Source of the DNA: Halichoerus grypus
Taxonomy: Eukaryota > Chordata > Mammalia > Carnivora > Phocidae
NCBI RefSeq assembly: GCF_964656455.1
Contig: NC_135726.1
Coordinates: 27,229,168-27,293,167, forward strand
Length of the DNA stretch: 64,000 bases
Direction of reading: 5' to 3'
The notes under the pieces are model-generated. The model saw nothing but the letters and a program-made list of their open reading frames with translations, had not been told where the DNA came from and did not search any database. Of the stretch, positions 1 to 11,930 are shown piece after piece (within the stretch, counting starts at the first letter, position 1; each line of letters opens with the position of its first letter). The position numbers and the translations under genes were made by a program.

Positions 1-846
1 GTGCATTCAGTGTTGTGTAGCTACCACTTCTTCCTAGTTTCAAAACTGTTTCATCATCACAGCGTAACACCCCGTACTCATTAAAGTAATGAGTCCCCAT
101 TTCTCCCTCCTCCATCACCGGGCAGCCACTAATCTGCTTTCTGTCTATGGATTTGCCTCTTCTGGACGGTTCGTATAAAAGGAATCCTACCTTTTGTGAC
201 TGGATTCTTTCACTCAGCAGAATGTTTTCAAATCCAAGTTGTAGCAAATATCAGCACTTCATTCCTTTTTATGGCTGAATTTAAATAATTTTATAATAAA
301 CAATTTATTTACCCATTCATCTGTTGATGGGCACTTGGGTTATTTCTACCGTTTAGGTATTGCAAATACTGCTGTGATCAAATTTGTGAACAAGTATCTG
401 TTTGAGTACCTGTTTCTCATTCTTTGGGGTATATACCTAGGAGTAGAATTCCTGGGTCATATGTAATTCTATGTTTAACTTCTTGAGGAACTACCAAACT
501 GTTTTCCAGGAGCTACACCATTTTACATCCCACCAACAATGTATGGAGGTTCTAATTTCTTCACACTTGATACTTCACATTTATTTTTTTTCTGTTTTTC
601 TTATAGCTGTGCTAGTGGGAAGTGGTATCTCACTGGGATTTTGATTTGCATTTCCTTAGTGACCATTGATGCTGAACATTGTGCCTGTTGGCCATTTGTG
701 TATCTTCTTTGGAGAGTGTCTCTTCAACTCCTCGGCCCATTTTTTAATTGGGTTGTTTGTTTTTTTGTTAATAAGTTGTAAGAGTTCTTTATATGTTCTG
801 GATACTAAACTTTTATCAGATGTATGATTTGCACATATTTTCTTTC

Positions 847-1052
847 TTTTTTTTTTTTTTTAAAGATTTTTTATTTATTTATTTAAGAGAGAGAGAATGA
901 GAGAGAGCAAGCACATGAGAGGGGGGAGGGTCAGAGGGAGAAGCAGACTCCCTGCCGAGCAGGGAGCCCGATGTGGGACTCGATCCAGGGACTCCAGGAT
1001 CATGACCTGAGCCGAAGGCAGTCGCTTAACCAACTGAGCCACCCAGGCGCCC
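847..1052 (-). mobile_element. CAN-SINE (tRNA-Lys-derived SINE), with target duplication
   Basis: Antisense copy: a T-run and AAAGATTTT tail on the left, GA-rich body, and the tRNA-derived head ending GAGCCACCCAGGCGCCC on the right. It is flanked by a 17-bp near-perfect target duplication (tgcacatattttctttc at 830-846 versus tgcacatatcttctttc at 1053-1069). It is inserted in the L1 relic, so it is younger than that element. Confidence 0.95.
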
Positions 1053-2789
1053 TGCACATATCTTCTTTCATTCTGTAGCTGTATTCTTTTCATTTTCTTG
1101 ACAATGTCCTTTGATGTACACAAAGTTTTCATTATTATGAAGTCCAGTGTACCTATTTTTTCTTTGGTTACTGATACTTTTAGTGTCAAATCTAAGAATC
1201 CATTGCCAAATCCGAGGTTATGAAGATTTACCCATTTTTTTCTAGTAGTTTTATGGTTTTAGCTCTTATATTTAGGTCATTGGTCCATTTTGAGTTAATA
1301 ATTTTACATGAAGTGAAGGAGGGGTCTGACTTCATTCTTTTACATGTGGTTGTCCCGTTGCTCAACCTCATTTGTTGAAGAATCTATTTTTTCCCCATTG
1401 AATGGTCTTGGGACCCTTGTTGAAATCAGTTGGCCATAGATACTGGGTTTATTTCTGGATTCTCAGTTCTATTCCAATGGTCTGTAGGCCTATCTTTATT
1501 CCACTACTGTGGTGTTTTGATTACTATATGTTTGTAGTAAGTTTTGAAACTGGGAAATGGTGCGTCCTCCAACTTTTTCAATATTGTTTTGGCTGTTTGG
1601 GGCCCCTTACAATTCTGCATGAATTTGGGGATCCACTTTCCCATTTCTGCAAAAAAGGCCATTGGAATTTAATAGAGATTGTGTTGAATCTGTAGATCAC
1701 TTTGGAGAATATTACTATTGTAACAGTATTACGTGTTCCAAGCCATGAACGTGGGATGTCTTTCCTGTTATTTAGGTCTTCTTTAATTTCTTTCAGCAAT
1801 CTTTTGTGGTTTTTAGTATCAGGTCTTTCATCTCCTTGGTTAAATTTATTTCTAGGTATTTTATTCTTTTAGGTATTAATACAAATGGAATTGTTTTCTA
1901 AATTTCCTGTTTGGATTAGAAATATAATTGATTTTTATGTGTTGCTTTTGTACTGTGCAACTTTTCTGAATTTGATGATTAGCTCTATAGTAGTTTAGGA
2001 TCATATCATCTGCAAGTAGAGTTGGTTTTACTTCCTTTTTTTTTTTTTTTTTTTTTTTTACAATTTGGAAGCCTTTACTTCTTTTTCTTACCTAATTACT
2101 CTGGCTATGTCTTGCTGTACAATGTTGTATAGCAGTGGTGAAAACAAGCATTCTTGTTCCTGAGCTTAGAGGAAAAACTTTCAGTCTTTTTCAGTTGAGT
2201 GTGATATTAACCTGTGGGTTTTTCATGAATGTCTTTTAAGGTCATTCCCTTCTATTCCTAGTTTCCTGAGTATTTTTATCATGAAAGAGTGTTCAGTTTT
2301 GTAAAATGATTTTTCTGCCTCTATTGAGATTATCATATGTTTTTTTTTTTCCTTTGTTCTAATGTGGTGTGTTACACTGATTCATTTTCTTATGTTCAAC
2401 CACACTTGCATTTCTAGGGTAAATAAATCCCTTTTGTTCGTGGTGTGTGCAATCTTTTTAATGTGCTGTTGAATTTGTTTCGCTGGTATTTTGTTGAGGA
2501 CTTTTGCATCTATATTCATAAGAGATATTGGTTGGCAATTGTCTTTTCTTGTGGTGTCTGTGTCTGGTTTTGGTATCAGGGTAATGCTGGCCTCAGAGTA
2601 AGTGTTAGGAAGTTTTCTCTCCTATATTTTGGAAGAGCTTGAGTAGGATTGGTGTTCATTCTTCTTGACATATTTGGTAGAATTCACCAGTGAACCTGTC
2701 TGGTCTTGGGCTTTTCCTTTCTGGGAGATTTTTTGACTGAGTCAGTCTCTTCACTTGTATAAATCTGTTGCAGTTTTGTATTTCTTCTT

Positions 2790-2956
2790 CCTTTTTTTTT
2801 TTTTAGGATTTTATTTATTTATTTGAGAGACAGAGGGAGAGAGCACAGAGGGAGAGGGAGAAGCAGGCTCCTGACTCAGGGCTTGATCCCAGGACCCTGG
2901 GATCATGACCTGAGCCAAAGGCAGATGCTTAACTGACTGAGCCACCCAGGCGCCGC
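2790..2956 (-). mobile_element. CAN-SINE in L1 relic
   Basis: Antisense copy with a poly-T start, 'tttatttatttatttgagaga' type tail and a head ending CACCCAGGCGCC. Flanks tttgtatttcttctt (about 2775-2789) and tttctatttcttctt (about 2957-2971) form the target duplication. The body is slightly shortened. Confidence 0.92.
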
Positions 2957-3243
2957 TTTCTATTTCTTCTTGAGTCAATTTAGGTAATTTCAGTGTTGGT
3001 AGAAAATTGCCCTATATTTTTTCTCTGTATTTCTCTATATTCTCTAATTTGTTGAATTAAATTATTTCTAGCATTCTGTTACAATCCTTATCATTTCTGT
3101 AAGGTTGGTAGTAATGTTCATACTTTCATTTCTTTTTTTCCCCATACTTTTATTTCTGCTTTTAATTTTTATATCTATTTTTTTGCTTAGTCTAGCTAAA
3201 AATTGTCACTTTTGTTGATATTTTTTTAAGAACCAGCTTTTGA

Positions 3244-3440
3244 GGACGCCTGGGTGGCTCAGTTGGTTAAGCGTCTGCTTTTGGCTCAGGTCATGATCTT
3301 GGGGTCCTGGGATTGAATCCCACATTGGGCTCTTTGCTCAGCAGGGAGCCTGCTTCTCCCTCTGCCTGCCGCTATCCCTGCTTGTGCGTTCTCTTTCTCT
3401 CTCTCTCTGGCAAATAAATAAATAAAATATTAAAAAAAAA
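3244..3440 (+). mobile_element. CAN-SINE in L1 relic
   Basis: Sense copy: head GACGCCTGGGTGGCTCAG, degenerate B box (gggattgaatccc), CT-rich region, AAATAAATAAATAAAAT tail and A-run. The target duplication reads aagaaccagctttt on the left and aagaactggcttt on the right. It splits the antisense L1 ORF2 sequence. Confidence 0.95.
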
Positions 3441-4143
3441 AAGAACTGGCTTTGGTTTCATTGGTTACTCTATTGTTTTTGTGTTCTGTATTTCAGTTAC
3501 CTCTTCTCTGATCTTTATTATTTCCTTTCTTCTTCTGACTTTGGGTTTCTTTGATCTTTTTCTGGTTCCATAAGATACAAAGTTAGGCTTTTGATTTGAA
3601 ATCTTTTTTCTTTTCATGCATTTATAGTTATAAAATTTGCCTCTGAGCATTGCTTCTGCTATATCCCATAAGTTTTGCTATGTTGTGTTTTTGTTTTCAT
3701 TTTTCTCAGAGTGTTTACTAATTGCTCAAGTGTTTAGTGTTTAGAACACTCACCTGCCTTGGGTTGAGTGAGCAAACATTAATAGGACCGCTTGATTTGC
3801 CTTACATTGTAGCTTTGGTTAATAGAATGGGAACAGGATGGTGGGATGGTAGTTGTTTTGTGCTGGTCTCAGCTTATCGATAATCAGTATTGGGGCTGCA
3901 CTGGCCCTTGTGGTTCTTATTATGACTGCAAGACACCGTTAGCAATAACGATCAGGAAAGTTTGGGGGGAAAAGTGTTTATACATCACAGGTCTTAGAAA
4001 GCACATGGAACACCTGGGGCCACACAGTGAGGTTGTCACTAGGATGAAATCATGGGCCTAGGGTTCTGCTTTTATTAGGGTGGAGGGTGGAAGCCCAGGG
4101 TTTTGTGGGCTCACTATTGGTGAATTTAAAACATAAGAATAGA

Positions 4144-4342
4144 GGGGCGCCTAGGTGGCTCAGTCGGTTATGCGTCCGACTGTTCATGTTGGCTCAGGTC
4201 ATGATCTCAGGGTTATGGGATCAAGCCCTGTGCCGGGGCTCTGAGCTCAGTAGGGAGTCTGCTTCTCTCCCTCTCCCTCTGCCCTTACCCCCACTCACCC
4301 ATTCCCTTTCTCTAAAATAAATAAGTCTTTAAAAAAATATTT
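4144..4342 (+). mobile_element. CAN-SINE
   Basis: Sense copy beginning GGGGCGCCTAGGTGGCTCAG and ending in an A-rich tail. The flanking duplication is approximately aaaacataagaatag versus aaaatgtaagaatag. With the antisense SINE at 7693-7896 it brackets the AMFR RING exon in inverted orientation. Confidence 0.94.
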
Positions 4343-6347
4343 AAAATGTAAGAATAGGAGTTTAAAGCATGTAAGAATAGGAGTTAAATAGGAAGAGAAA
4401 ATATAACCTACCTTACTTGGTCAGTTATCGAAATCAACCAAGATCTCTAAAACAAATTGTGGGGGTCCTGCCTCTTTATTTAGTCGTGTGGTTGGCGGTG
4501 TGTTTATTTGAGAGAGTCATCTTGGAGGTGAGTGCCTCGGCCATTGAAGCTTAAAGCAGGCACTTGCACTACAAAAAGAAAAGCCGGCTGTCAGGGCTTA
4601 CGCTACAGTAATCAAGGGCAAATGCATTGTAATTTGTGATAAAACTAAATGTCTAGATTCCAGCAGGTTGTATAGCTAGATAATTTGTTTTCATAGAACA
4701 TGTCTTTACAAGATTTCAGAGTATCCAGTGACTATTTCATTACATTGAAGTGTCATACTTAGAAGGGGGAGAAATACTCTTTCAATAGAGTATTAGTATA
4801 GTCATAGAGAAAAATACCTGTTTTCTCTGAGGTTTGGTTTCTTTAGCTGGGGGAACTCTAGCATTTTATTTTTAAGGCCACTGTATCTGGTTGTTCTCAC
4901 CTTGGAATTTTCAGGCTATTATATTTGATGTGGGAGGTTTTTGCAGAATTCGAAATAAAATTAGGTTTGCTGATGAAAAGTGTGTCACAGTGTAGCATTA
5001 TTGGAGGGTGCCCAGGATCTGAACATACTTCTGTAGTCCCACACAAGGCTAATTTTACTGGTGCTGGGATTTAAGGGTGTTCATTAGGGAAACAGACTTT
5101 AATTAATTATCTACTTATGGGGAAGGGAAGTGAACTTTTAAAAAATACAATCATTTATTTGAATGATCACAAACAGGTACTTTATACATAGGTGACGTAT
5201 ATTTTCAAATGTGATAGAATTGGCTGTAGATACTCATTTTTTGGTCACATTACTGTCATAAGCTCTTCTGGCGCACAGATGGTAAGAAGTAGCTCCATCC
5301 TGGCCTCAGGGACAATTTTGATACTTAAGTACTGATAGCTTGCCAAAAGGTCTGGGGATCATTGCATTGGGGTGAGGCTCTCCTTCCTAACATGATATGT
5401 GCCCATGTCCCCAGATACTAAAAATGACACAGAAGAAGTGAGCACTTTTTATTCAGTCCCTCCTTGAACTCTTAAAGGAAATAATATGTTATGGGATGGG
5501 AAGGCTTCTTGAGATCTTAGAAGAAAGGTAATGTATTATTATAAAATAGGAAGGGACCTTAGAGATCATTTCATCCAACCTTCTTGGTTTTGTTAGTTCA
5601 CTTCCCGTTAATGGACAGCTCAAGTAGTTATCGCATCTGGCATAATTAGGGCATTGTCATTTCCTGAGAGAGAGGGCAAAAGAAGCTTCCAGCCTCGGGA
5701 AAGCAAAGTACAAACAGAAGGTTGGAGAAGCTGAGGTGGTGGGCATAAGGGAGTGGTTGTAGGTAAGTGAGGTAAAGAGGAGAGTGAGGACGTGAGGGGT
5801 TGTGATGCTTGATGAGAGAGTGGTGTCATCGTGGATGGGTGCTCTCAGCAAATAAGGACCTCAGGGTGAGCTGGAAGGAGAGGAGCTTTATTTAGAGTGA
5901 GATCTTTGAAGTCAAGAGTTTGAAGAGAAAGACAAGGTTATGACCATGTTCGTGGGTTGCTGAAGGAGAGTTGAGAGAACAGATCCCTGGAGTAGAAGAT
6001 TCAGATTCACGGGAGGCCAGGGTGTTGGGTGATTCAGCCACATGGATTTTGAAGTAGTCAAATGGAGTTGGAAAGAAGATGGCGGGCCATGTGATGGAGT
6101 CTTATCTGAGAAGGGTCGTGACCAGGAGCTCGTTAGGTGACTATGTATGTTGACAAATTGATGTTCACAGCAGAACACGCTAGAAGTGTATCAGTGGAAA
6201 GGTAATGTCAACAAACATTTCTCAATATTTAAATCTCACTATTGGTAAATAGAAGCCAAAATTGCAACACATTTGCTACATTCAGAGTGCTTCTGGTGAA
6301 TTCTCACAAAATATGCTAAGGATATCTTATTTTGGACTTTCTGGTAG

Positions 6348-6538
6348 CTCCTGCCTTCGTTCCTGGCTAGAACAAGACACCTCCTGCCCAACATGCAGAA
6401 TGTCTCTTAATATTGCTGACAATAACCGGGTCCGGGAGGACCAGCAAGGAGACAACTTGGATGAGAACTTGGTGCCTGTAGCAGCCGCCGAAGGCCGACC
6501 TCGCCTAAACCAACACAATCACTTCTTCCACTTTGATG
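6348..6538 (+). CDS. AMFR: AMFR exon: end of RING domain and following linker (residues about 363-426)
   Basis: Internal coding exon of the ER-membrane E3 ubiquitin ligase gp78. Its first base completes an Asn codon, and the first full codons read SCLRSWLEQDTSCPTCRM. This supplies the sixth ligand Cys and the final C-x2-C zinc pair of the C3H2C3 RING that recruits UBE2G2; the earlier ligands lie upstream of the window. The rest (NIADNNRVRE... NHFFHFDG) is the linker after the RING. The acceptor is TTTCTGGTAG. The donor is GATG/GTTCGT, which departs from consensus at +3 and +4. Length is 191 bp (1 + 63 codons + 1), and the split Gly codon is completed at 8586. It differs from human at a few linker positions (for example EDQQGD for EEHQGE). 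Identification is very secure. Confidence 0.97.
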
Positions 6539-7692
6539 GTTCGTTTCAACCTCTAAAACCGTACCCGAGGGGCTTTCTCCCCTAAGAGGATGCTGTTTTA
6601 ACTATAAATTGCCCTGTGTAGGCCAATTATAAATCGGTGTAGGCCAGTTTAATAGAAGTATTTCCCTCTTAATTGAAAATGTTCAGTAGGTATGGATAGC
6701 CCTGGGGAGTTACTCTGTGCCGGGCATTTGCTGGATTCTCTGTGAATATGGGGGTGGGAGTGGGGAGGAGGAGGTGGTCCATGTATTGACTCACCCATGC
6801 CTATGAGGAGCACACTTAATCAGTTTAATAGTTAACCGTCGCTAATAATTGATGGCATTGGTGTAGTACTTAAGCATATAATGCAGGATCATGGAGCAGC
6901 CTTTCCAGTGAGTATCAGAAGTGGAATCCGAGGTGGAACCTTTTCCTTGTCCCTAAAATATGAATGTTCTACCTCTTGGCAGTGTTGAAAGGAGTTGTAG
7001 TAAAAATTACATTTAAAATTCTGAAGCCATGGGCCCCACATCAGGGGCTGGTTGACCATCTTTCCTTAATTCACATTGCTGTAAGCTGTTGTGGATTCTC
7101 CTCAATTTTGATACCACTGAGTTCTGTGAGTTCCTATTTGTTACCCTAAAACAGATATTCCTGGAATTTTGTTAGGAGATGTGCTGTTCAGATCTGGGAT
7201 TTGAGTTTCTGAGGGTGGAGCATGGCGGGAGCCATGGCGTGTTGGTGAGACCTGTGATAGAAGGATCAAGGGCAGGAGAGTTCAGCCTCAGAGAGCAGGA
7301 GATAAGGTTGCTTGGCTGGTTGGGCCACGGCCACTGGAGGGCTTAGAGGCGGCTGCTTTGTTGGCTGTCAGTTAAGGCCTCTATCAGGTATGACCTCGGA
7401 AATACGCCAGCAGATCGTGCACATGGGGCCCAGCCGTGTAATCTGTTACTTTACGAATTATTACTAAAAACTTAGTGAAAATAGGTCAACTTTCTTTTTC
7501 CCTGGTAAGTACATGAAATAAGTATCCAGCTTTTTAACGGGCACATTTTGTTGGGTAAGACCTTGAGACAGCTGTTTAGCTTGTTTTTTATATTCCATGC
7601 CTCAGTGCCTCTTTGTGAAGGAGGGAAAAATAACCCCTAAACGTGTGGCTTTGATAGCAGGTTGTTTCACAGCCAATACTTGGTGGTGTTTT

Positions 7693-7896
7693 GTTGTTGT
7701 TGTTTTAAAGATTTTATTTATTTGAGAGAGAGAAAGAGAGAGAGAGAGCGCTAGCTAACCGGGGGGGAGGGAGAGGGAGAGAATCTCAAGTAGACTCCGT
7801 GCTGAGCCCAACATGGGGCTTGATCTCATGACCCTGATATCATGACCTGAGCTGAAAGAGTCCGACACCCAACCGACTGAGCCACCCAGGCGCCCC
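7693..7896 (-). mobile_element. CAN-SINE with perfect 12-bp target duplication
   Basis: Antisense SINE: AAAGATTTTATTTATTTGAGAG tail on the left and head ending GCCACCCAGGCGCCCC on the right. The target duplication tggtggtgtttt occurs at 7681-7692 and again at 7897-7908. Confidence 0.95.
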
Positions 7897-8234
7897 TGGT
7901 GGTGTTTTATCTTAGGCTCCCCTTTTCTTAGGGAAATGGCAGAAGAAGCAGACTTCTTGCCTTTAGTCCACAAGCCTATGTCATGGGACTCTCTGAAAAC
8001 AATTTTGAATCAAATCAGAAAATCAGGGTCTTCAAATCAGATGATTAAATAGAAAATACTTCTTGACTGTAGTTGTGAAAGTGATGCGTCCACACGAGGA
8101 GTACCTGTGTACAGCGTGGAAGAGAGGAGCACAAACCCCTCCTCTTGTAGCCGCTGTAGAACCTTGGAAACCTCCCTTATCTGCTAGGCTGCGAGCAGAT
8201 TGACGTGTGGATCCAGAGCCACGGGAAAGCGGGA

Positions 8235-8475
8235 GAGCCTGGTGGTGAAGTGTTCTGGAACCTGCCAGTCTGGTTTCAGATGCTGTCCCCCGTAATTAAA
8301 TTGTATGATCTAGGGCAAGTTATCTAACTTCTGAGTGCTCTGGGGACAAAACACCAAGGGCGCCGAGGCATCTCTGAGAAGAGTAAAATGGGGATCAAAG
8401 TGGATAGTACCACGTGAGGTCTTAGACATAACAAAGTGAGCTAATCCATGTGAAACCCTCGGTGCAGAAGGCCTG
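8235..8475 (+). repeat. MIR SINE fragment
   Basis: It reads like a decayed MIR in sense orientation: 'ggtggtgaagtgttctgga', 'ctggtttcagatgctg', then 'gatctagggcaagttatcta' corresponding to the 'gacc-ttgggcaagtta' core. Ends are approximate. This ancient element is shared across mammals. Confidence 0.65.
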
Positions 8476-8585
8476 GCCCGTAGTAAGGCGTCAGAGTGGC
8501 ACCAGCTGGTGTCCAGAGTGGCTGACTCGAGTAGACAACACGGGGAAAGGGGTGTCTAATTTGTGCCGGGGTCTTGTCTGTCTAG

Positions 8586-8689
8586 GGTCCCGGATCGCCA
8601 GTTGGCTGCCGAGTTTTTCAGTCGAAGTGATGCACACCACCAACATTCTCGGCATTACGCAGGCCAGCAACTCGCAGCTGAATGCCATG
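8586..8689 (+). CDS. AMFR: AMFR exon, residues about 426-460, leading into the CUE domain
   Basis: 104-bp exon encoding SRIASWLPSFSVEVMHTTNI then LGITQASNSQLNAM, 34 full codons after two bases that complete Gly426. The acceptor is TCTGTCTAG and the donor is ATG/GTAAGG. It joins the RING-linker exon to the CUE exon, and its last residues (QLNAM) are the start of the CUE region. The peptide appears identical to the human protein as I recall it. It leaves phase 0, so the next exon begins on a codon boundary. Confidence 0.97.
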
Positions 8690-9429
8690 GTAAGGAGCAC
8701 TAACCGCTTCATGACGGTGGATGATCGAAGAGGGGCTGACCGTGTGTGCAGTGTGTCTGCTGCACTCGGGCGGGGTAGCAGGATTTGCAGGGCCATTGTC
8801 TCTACTCACTGGGACCACTTAAATTCCTGTGTTTCGAAACTTGAAACTGCTTTGGAAACCAGCTTTCATTTTTGTTGTGTGGCAGATACTTTATCCTTTT
8901 CTGAGCCCTGCCACGCTCACTCTGTCGTGATCTAGGCCAATCTTGGGACTCTCCTTGATTGTAGCCAGAAGTATTTGGAGATTTAGTGACTAGAGAGAAT
9001 GATGGGCCTTTTATTAAAAGTTGTATTAGGCCTACTAAATGCGTTTTCCAGACCCCTGTCCCCCTTGTTCCCCCAAATAAGCAAGCCTTATTTGGCAGGC
9101 GCAGGACTGAGGCCAGGGCCTCCACATTTGTGGAGACACGTGTGTATACCGTGAGATCTGGAGGCACGCATGCTGTTGGCTCAAGGATATTCTTCAAATA
9201 TTCTTTGTATTTTTCTAAAGCTTTATCATATGGTGTGTATTTTTGTTCTATAGAATTAGAGAACTATGTGTCATTATCATTGCAATTTAGTGTTCACCGT
9301 GATAGTAAATGCAGGAATCTTAAAATGCTCACTCCCTTAATCCTGCTTAGATGGGGCCTCTGGCTGGCCTGGGTAAGCCTGGTCAGTACTTCAGAGCGTC
9401 ACTGGTCCGTTTGCTCATTTGTTCCTTTA

Positions 9430-10330
9430 TCTTCATGAATTTACTTGACAAAGCTGTCCTGCAAGCCTATTCCTGTGACAGGCACTGTGCGGGGTAAACA
9501 GTCACATAGCACCTGCCATATAAACAAGGCAGATGTGGGCCCCAGTCCCAGGAGGTGTAGATTCCAGCTGGGGAGACTGATTACAAACACAAACAAGAAA
9601 GCTCATCGCTGGTACAGTGAGTGCTCTGAAGGGAGTAAGGGCGGCGATGTGGCAGGGTTAGGGTGCGGGGTAAAGGCTATGTGAGGGGACGCGTCCGAGG
9701 AGTTCTCCCCAGGGGCCGAGACTTCAGCTGAGACCTGAAGGACGAGAAGGGGGCAGTTGGGGGAAACAGAGGCAGTGGAAACCGTAGGTGTGGAGGCCAT
9801 GAGGCGAGAAAGCACTGGAGGCAGGGAGGTCACTGTGGAGCCTAGCAAGTCGGAGGCCAAGACCGTGACGTGGACTGAGCTTGCAGAGCCCAGTCATGCA
9901 GGGGTTAGTAGGCCACAGTCCAGTTGAGATTTGTTTTTTGTTTTTGTAAGATTTTATTTATTTATAAGAGAGCGAGCGGGCACAAGCGGTGGGAAGGGGC
10001 TGAGGGAAAAGCAGACTCTCCCCGCTGAGCAGAGAGCCCGATGGGGGGCTCGATCCCAGGACCCTGGGATCATGAGCCACCCAGGTGCCCCTCCAGTTTA
10101 GATTTTATCGTGGAAGTATTAGAAGGTTGTTCAGGGCCTTTTTCCTTCCCCGGGGGATGGACAGGACATTAACAGAATGATTTGCTTCTGGGAGACTGGA
10201 TTATAGGGGGGCAGAGATGGAAGCCGTGAGCCCAGTCAGGAGGCTGCAGTACGGCAGGTGAGAAAGATGGTGGTTGGCCCAGAGCGTTGGTAGTGAGGAT
10301 GACAAGAAGGGGCAGCGGGAAGACACTTAC
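9430..10330 (-). repeat. LINE-2 (L2) relic, interrupted by a CAN-SINE
   Basis: The + strand reads as antisense L2: 'gacaggcactgtgcggggta' near the start, 'gagacctgaaggacgag' in the middle, and after the SINE 'ccagtcaggaggctgcagta' followed by 'gatggtggttgg'. Limits are approximate. This is a very old element. Confidence 0.65.
9935..10092 (-). mobile_element. CAN-SINE, partly shortened, in L2
   Basis: Antisense copy: TAAGATTTTATTTATTTATAAG tail on the left and end GAGCCACCCAGGTGCCCC on the right. Part of the head between CATGA and GCCACCC is missing. Flanks ccagttgagattt and ccagtttagattt form the target duplication. Confidence 0.92.
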
Positions 10331-10912
10331 CAGGCCATGAACTGACAGGACTTGACGACACTGCTTTGGGCGGAGGGGCGGGGGGCAAGGGAAGCGAGAG
10401 CTGAAGCCGACACGGTGGGTGTCAGTGACGCTGTGGAGTGGGTGGGGGCCCGCATACCGCGTCGGGCAGGCGCAGGACTGAGGCCAGGGCCTCTGCAGTC
10501 CCTCTGGCTGGGCCGGAGCTGTCCACGTGCACATGCCGTGGCAGGTGTCTGGACCTCGCTGATTCGATCTAGCTGGAGAGGGGCGCTTGGGAGTCCTGGG
10601 TCTGTAGGTGCTCCTGGAGGCAGGGACCCGGTCTCTTCCCAGGAGAGGACGTGGCTCGCGAGGAGGAGAGGACTCAGAGTTCTTAGAGGGTGAGGTCAGA
10701 GGAGGACACGTTGGATTCGGCAGAATGGAGATGGCGGGTTCACCGCAGAGGAGTAAGCGGTTTCCGTGGCCTGGTGGGACTGGATACTCGCGGCAGATTG
10801 GAAATGAGTGGGAGCTGGAGAAACTGTGTTGTAAAAGGGGGCGGAGGAATAGAGGTGGTGGCTTGAGAGAGTTATGGTATCAGGGGAGTTTTGGTTTTTT
10901 AAGTTTTTTTTT

Positions 10913-11320
10913 TTTTAAGGTTTTTGAACAGGCCATTTATACACAAGTTTGAGAAGCTATGGAGAAGGATCCAGTGAAGTCGCGCTCCCATCCTTTCCTC
11001 CATGCACCCAGGCCCCTGTCCCAGGAACAGCTGTGGGATCACAGTGTTTGTCTTTTCTTGGCTGGCTTATTTCACTTAGCATGGTTCAGCCACGTTGTAG
11101 CAGGGGTCAGAATTTCCTTCATTTTTAAGGCTGACTAACATTCCATTGCCCGGGTAGATCACATTTCACTTATCCATTCCTCCACTGATGGACCCTTGGG
11201 TTGCTTCCATCTTTTGGCTCTTGTGAATAATGCCGCAATGGGCATGAGAGTACGAATATCACAGAGACTCTGCTTTCAATTCTTTTGAGTACCCATGGGC
11301 CTTTTTAAAAGATCGATTCG
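10913..11320 (-). repeat. L1 fragment (ORF2 C-terminus to 3' end), antisense
   Basis: The + strand shows antisense L1 landmarks: 'cttatttcacttagcatg', 'acttatccattcctccactg', 'gatggacccttgggttgctt' and 'gaataatgccgcaatgg'. It is degraded, and boundaries are approximate. Confidence 0.75.
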
Positions 11321-11544
11321 AAAGCATATTTGGGGTGTGAATGGGAGTGATCACTAGACAGGGAGAGCTCAAAGGTGCAGCACAAACAGGAAGGTAAACA
11401 TGGAAGAGCGAAGACCCTGGGCTGGCTGGCAGGGCTGGGAGCCGGAGTGGGAGAGAGGCAGCTGCCCTTGCTAGGAGGAGGAGTGGAGGCTATAGGCGTG
11501 CCATTGAGAAATGGTTTAAATAGATGGTCCGGTTCATAGTAATC

Positions 11545-11930
11545 AAGAGGTGGCCTGAGTGTCTGTCGGAGGTGAATGGATTCTGAAAGTGTGGAATATT
11601 AATAGTCAACCTTTAAAAAAGAAGGAAATCTTACCACGTGCTACAGCACGAACGCACCTTGAGGACATTACACTGCATGAGCTAAGACAGTCACAAAAAG
11701 ACAAACACTGCGCAGTTCCACTTAAGTGAGGAATGTAACTTAGTCACTGTCTTAGAAACAGAAGGTAGAATGGTGGTTGTCAGCGGCTCGGAGAGAGGGC
11801 GCTGGGGAGGTGCTGTTCACAGTGTTTCAGTTTTGCAACATGGGAAATTGCAGAGATCTGTTGCACAGTAACACGCATCTGGTTCGAAAGATTGGTTAAG
11901 ATGGTTATGTATTTTTGCCCGCAGTAATCG
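11545..11930 (+). repeat. L1 fragment (ORF2 end and 3'UTR), sense
   Basis: It reads in L1 sense orientation: 'gaatggattctgaaagtgtg', then 'tgagctaagacagtcacaaa', then 'agaatggtggttgtcagcgg' and 'gtttcagttttgcaacatgg', the last two typical of L1M 3'UTRs. It is degraded and lies close to an oppositely oriented L1 piece on its left. Confidence 0.7.

Larger units (their letters stand above)
1..3730 (-). mobile_element. L1 (LINE-1) relic, antisense to AMFR, interrupted by three SINEs
   Basis: The + strand reads as reverse-complement L1. It starts with 3'UTR-like sequence (about 1-280), followed by the ORF2 C-terminal landmark 'cattcatctgttgatggg' at about 315-332, then ORF2 antisense sequence continues rightward to about 3.73 kb. 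CAN-SINEs inserted at 847-1052, 2790-2956 and 3244-3440 split it. It carries frameshifts and stops, so it is dead. The right limit is approximate. It looks like an old L1M-type element, but the subfamily is not determined. Confidence 0.8.
1..6347 (+). other. AMFR: AMFR intron upstream of the first visible exon
   Basis: No host coding exon is visible here. The first 3.7 kb is an old antisense L1 carrying three CAN-SINE insertions, and a fourth CAN-SINE sits at 4144-4342. From about 4.35 to 6.35 kb I see unique or very degraded intronic DNA without a recognisable gene. The polypyrimidine-rich end before 6348 (TTTGGACTTTCTGGTAG) is the splice acceptor of the exon that follows. The first part of the RING-encoding sequence must lie left of the window. 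Confidence 0.85.
6539..8585 (+). other. AMFR: AMFR intron between RING-end exon and next exon
   Basis: It contains one antisense CAN-SINE (7693-7896) and a MIR fragment (about 8235-8475). No other gene is visible. If retained, the frame from the upstream exon continues 14 codons past the split Gly and stops at 6583-6585. Confidence 0.9.
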
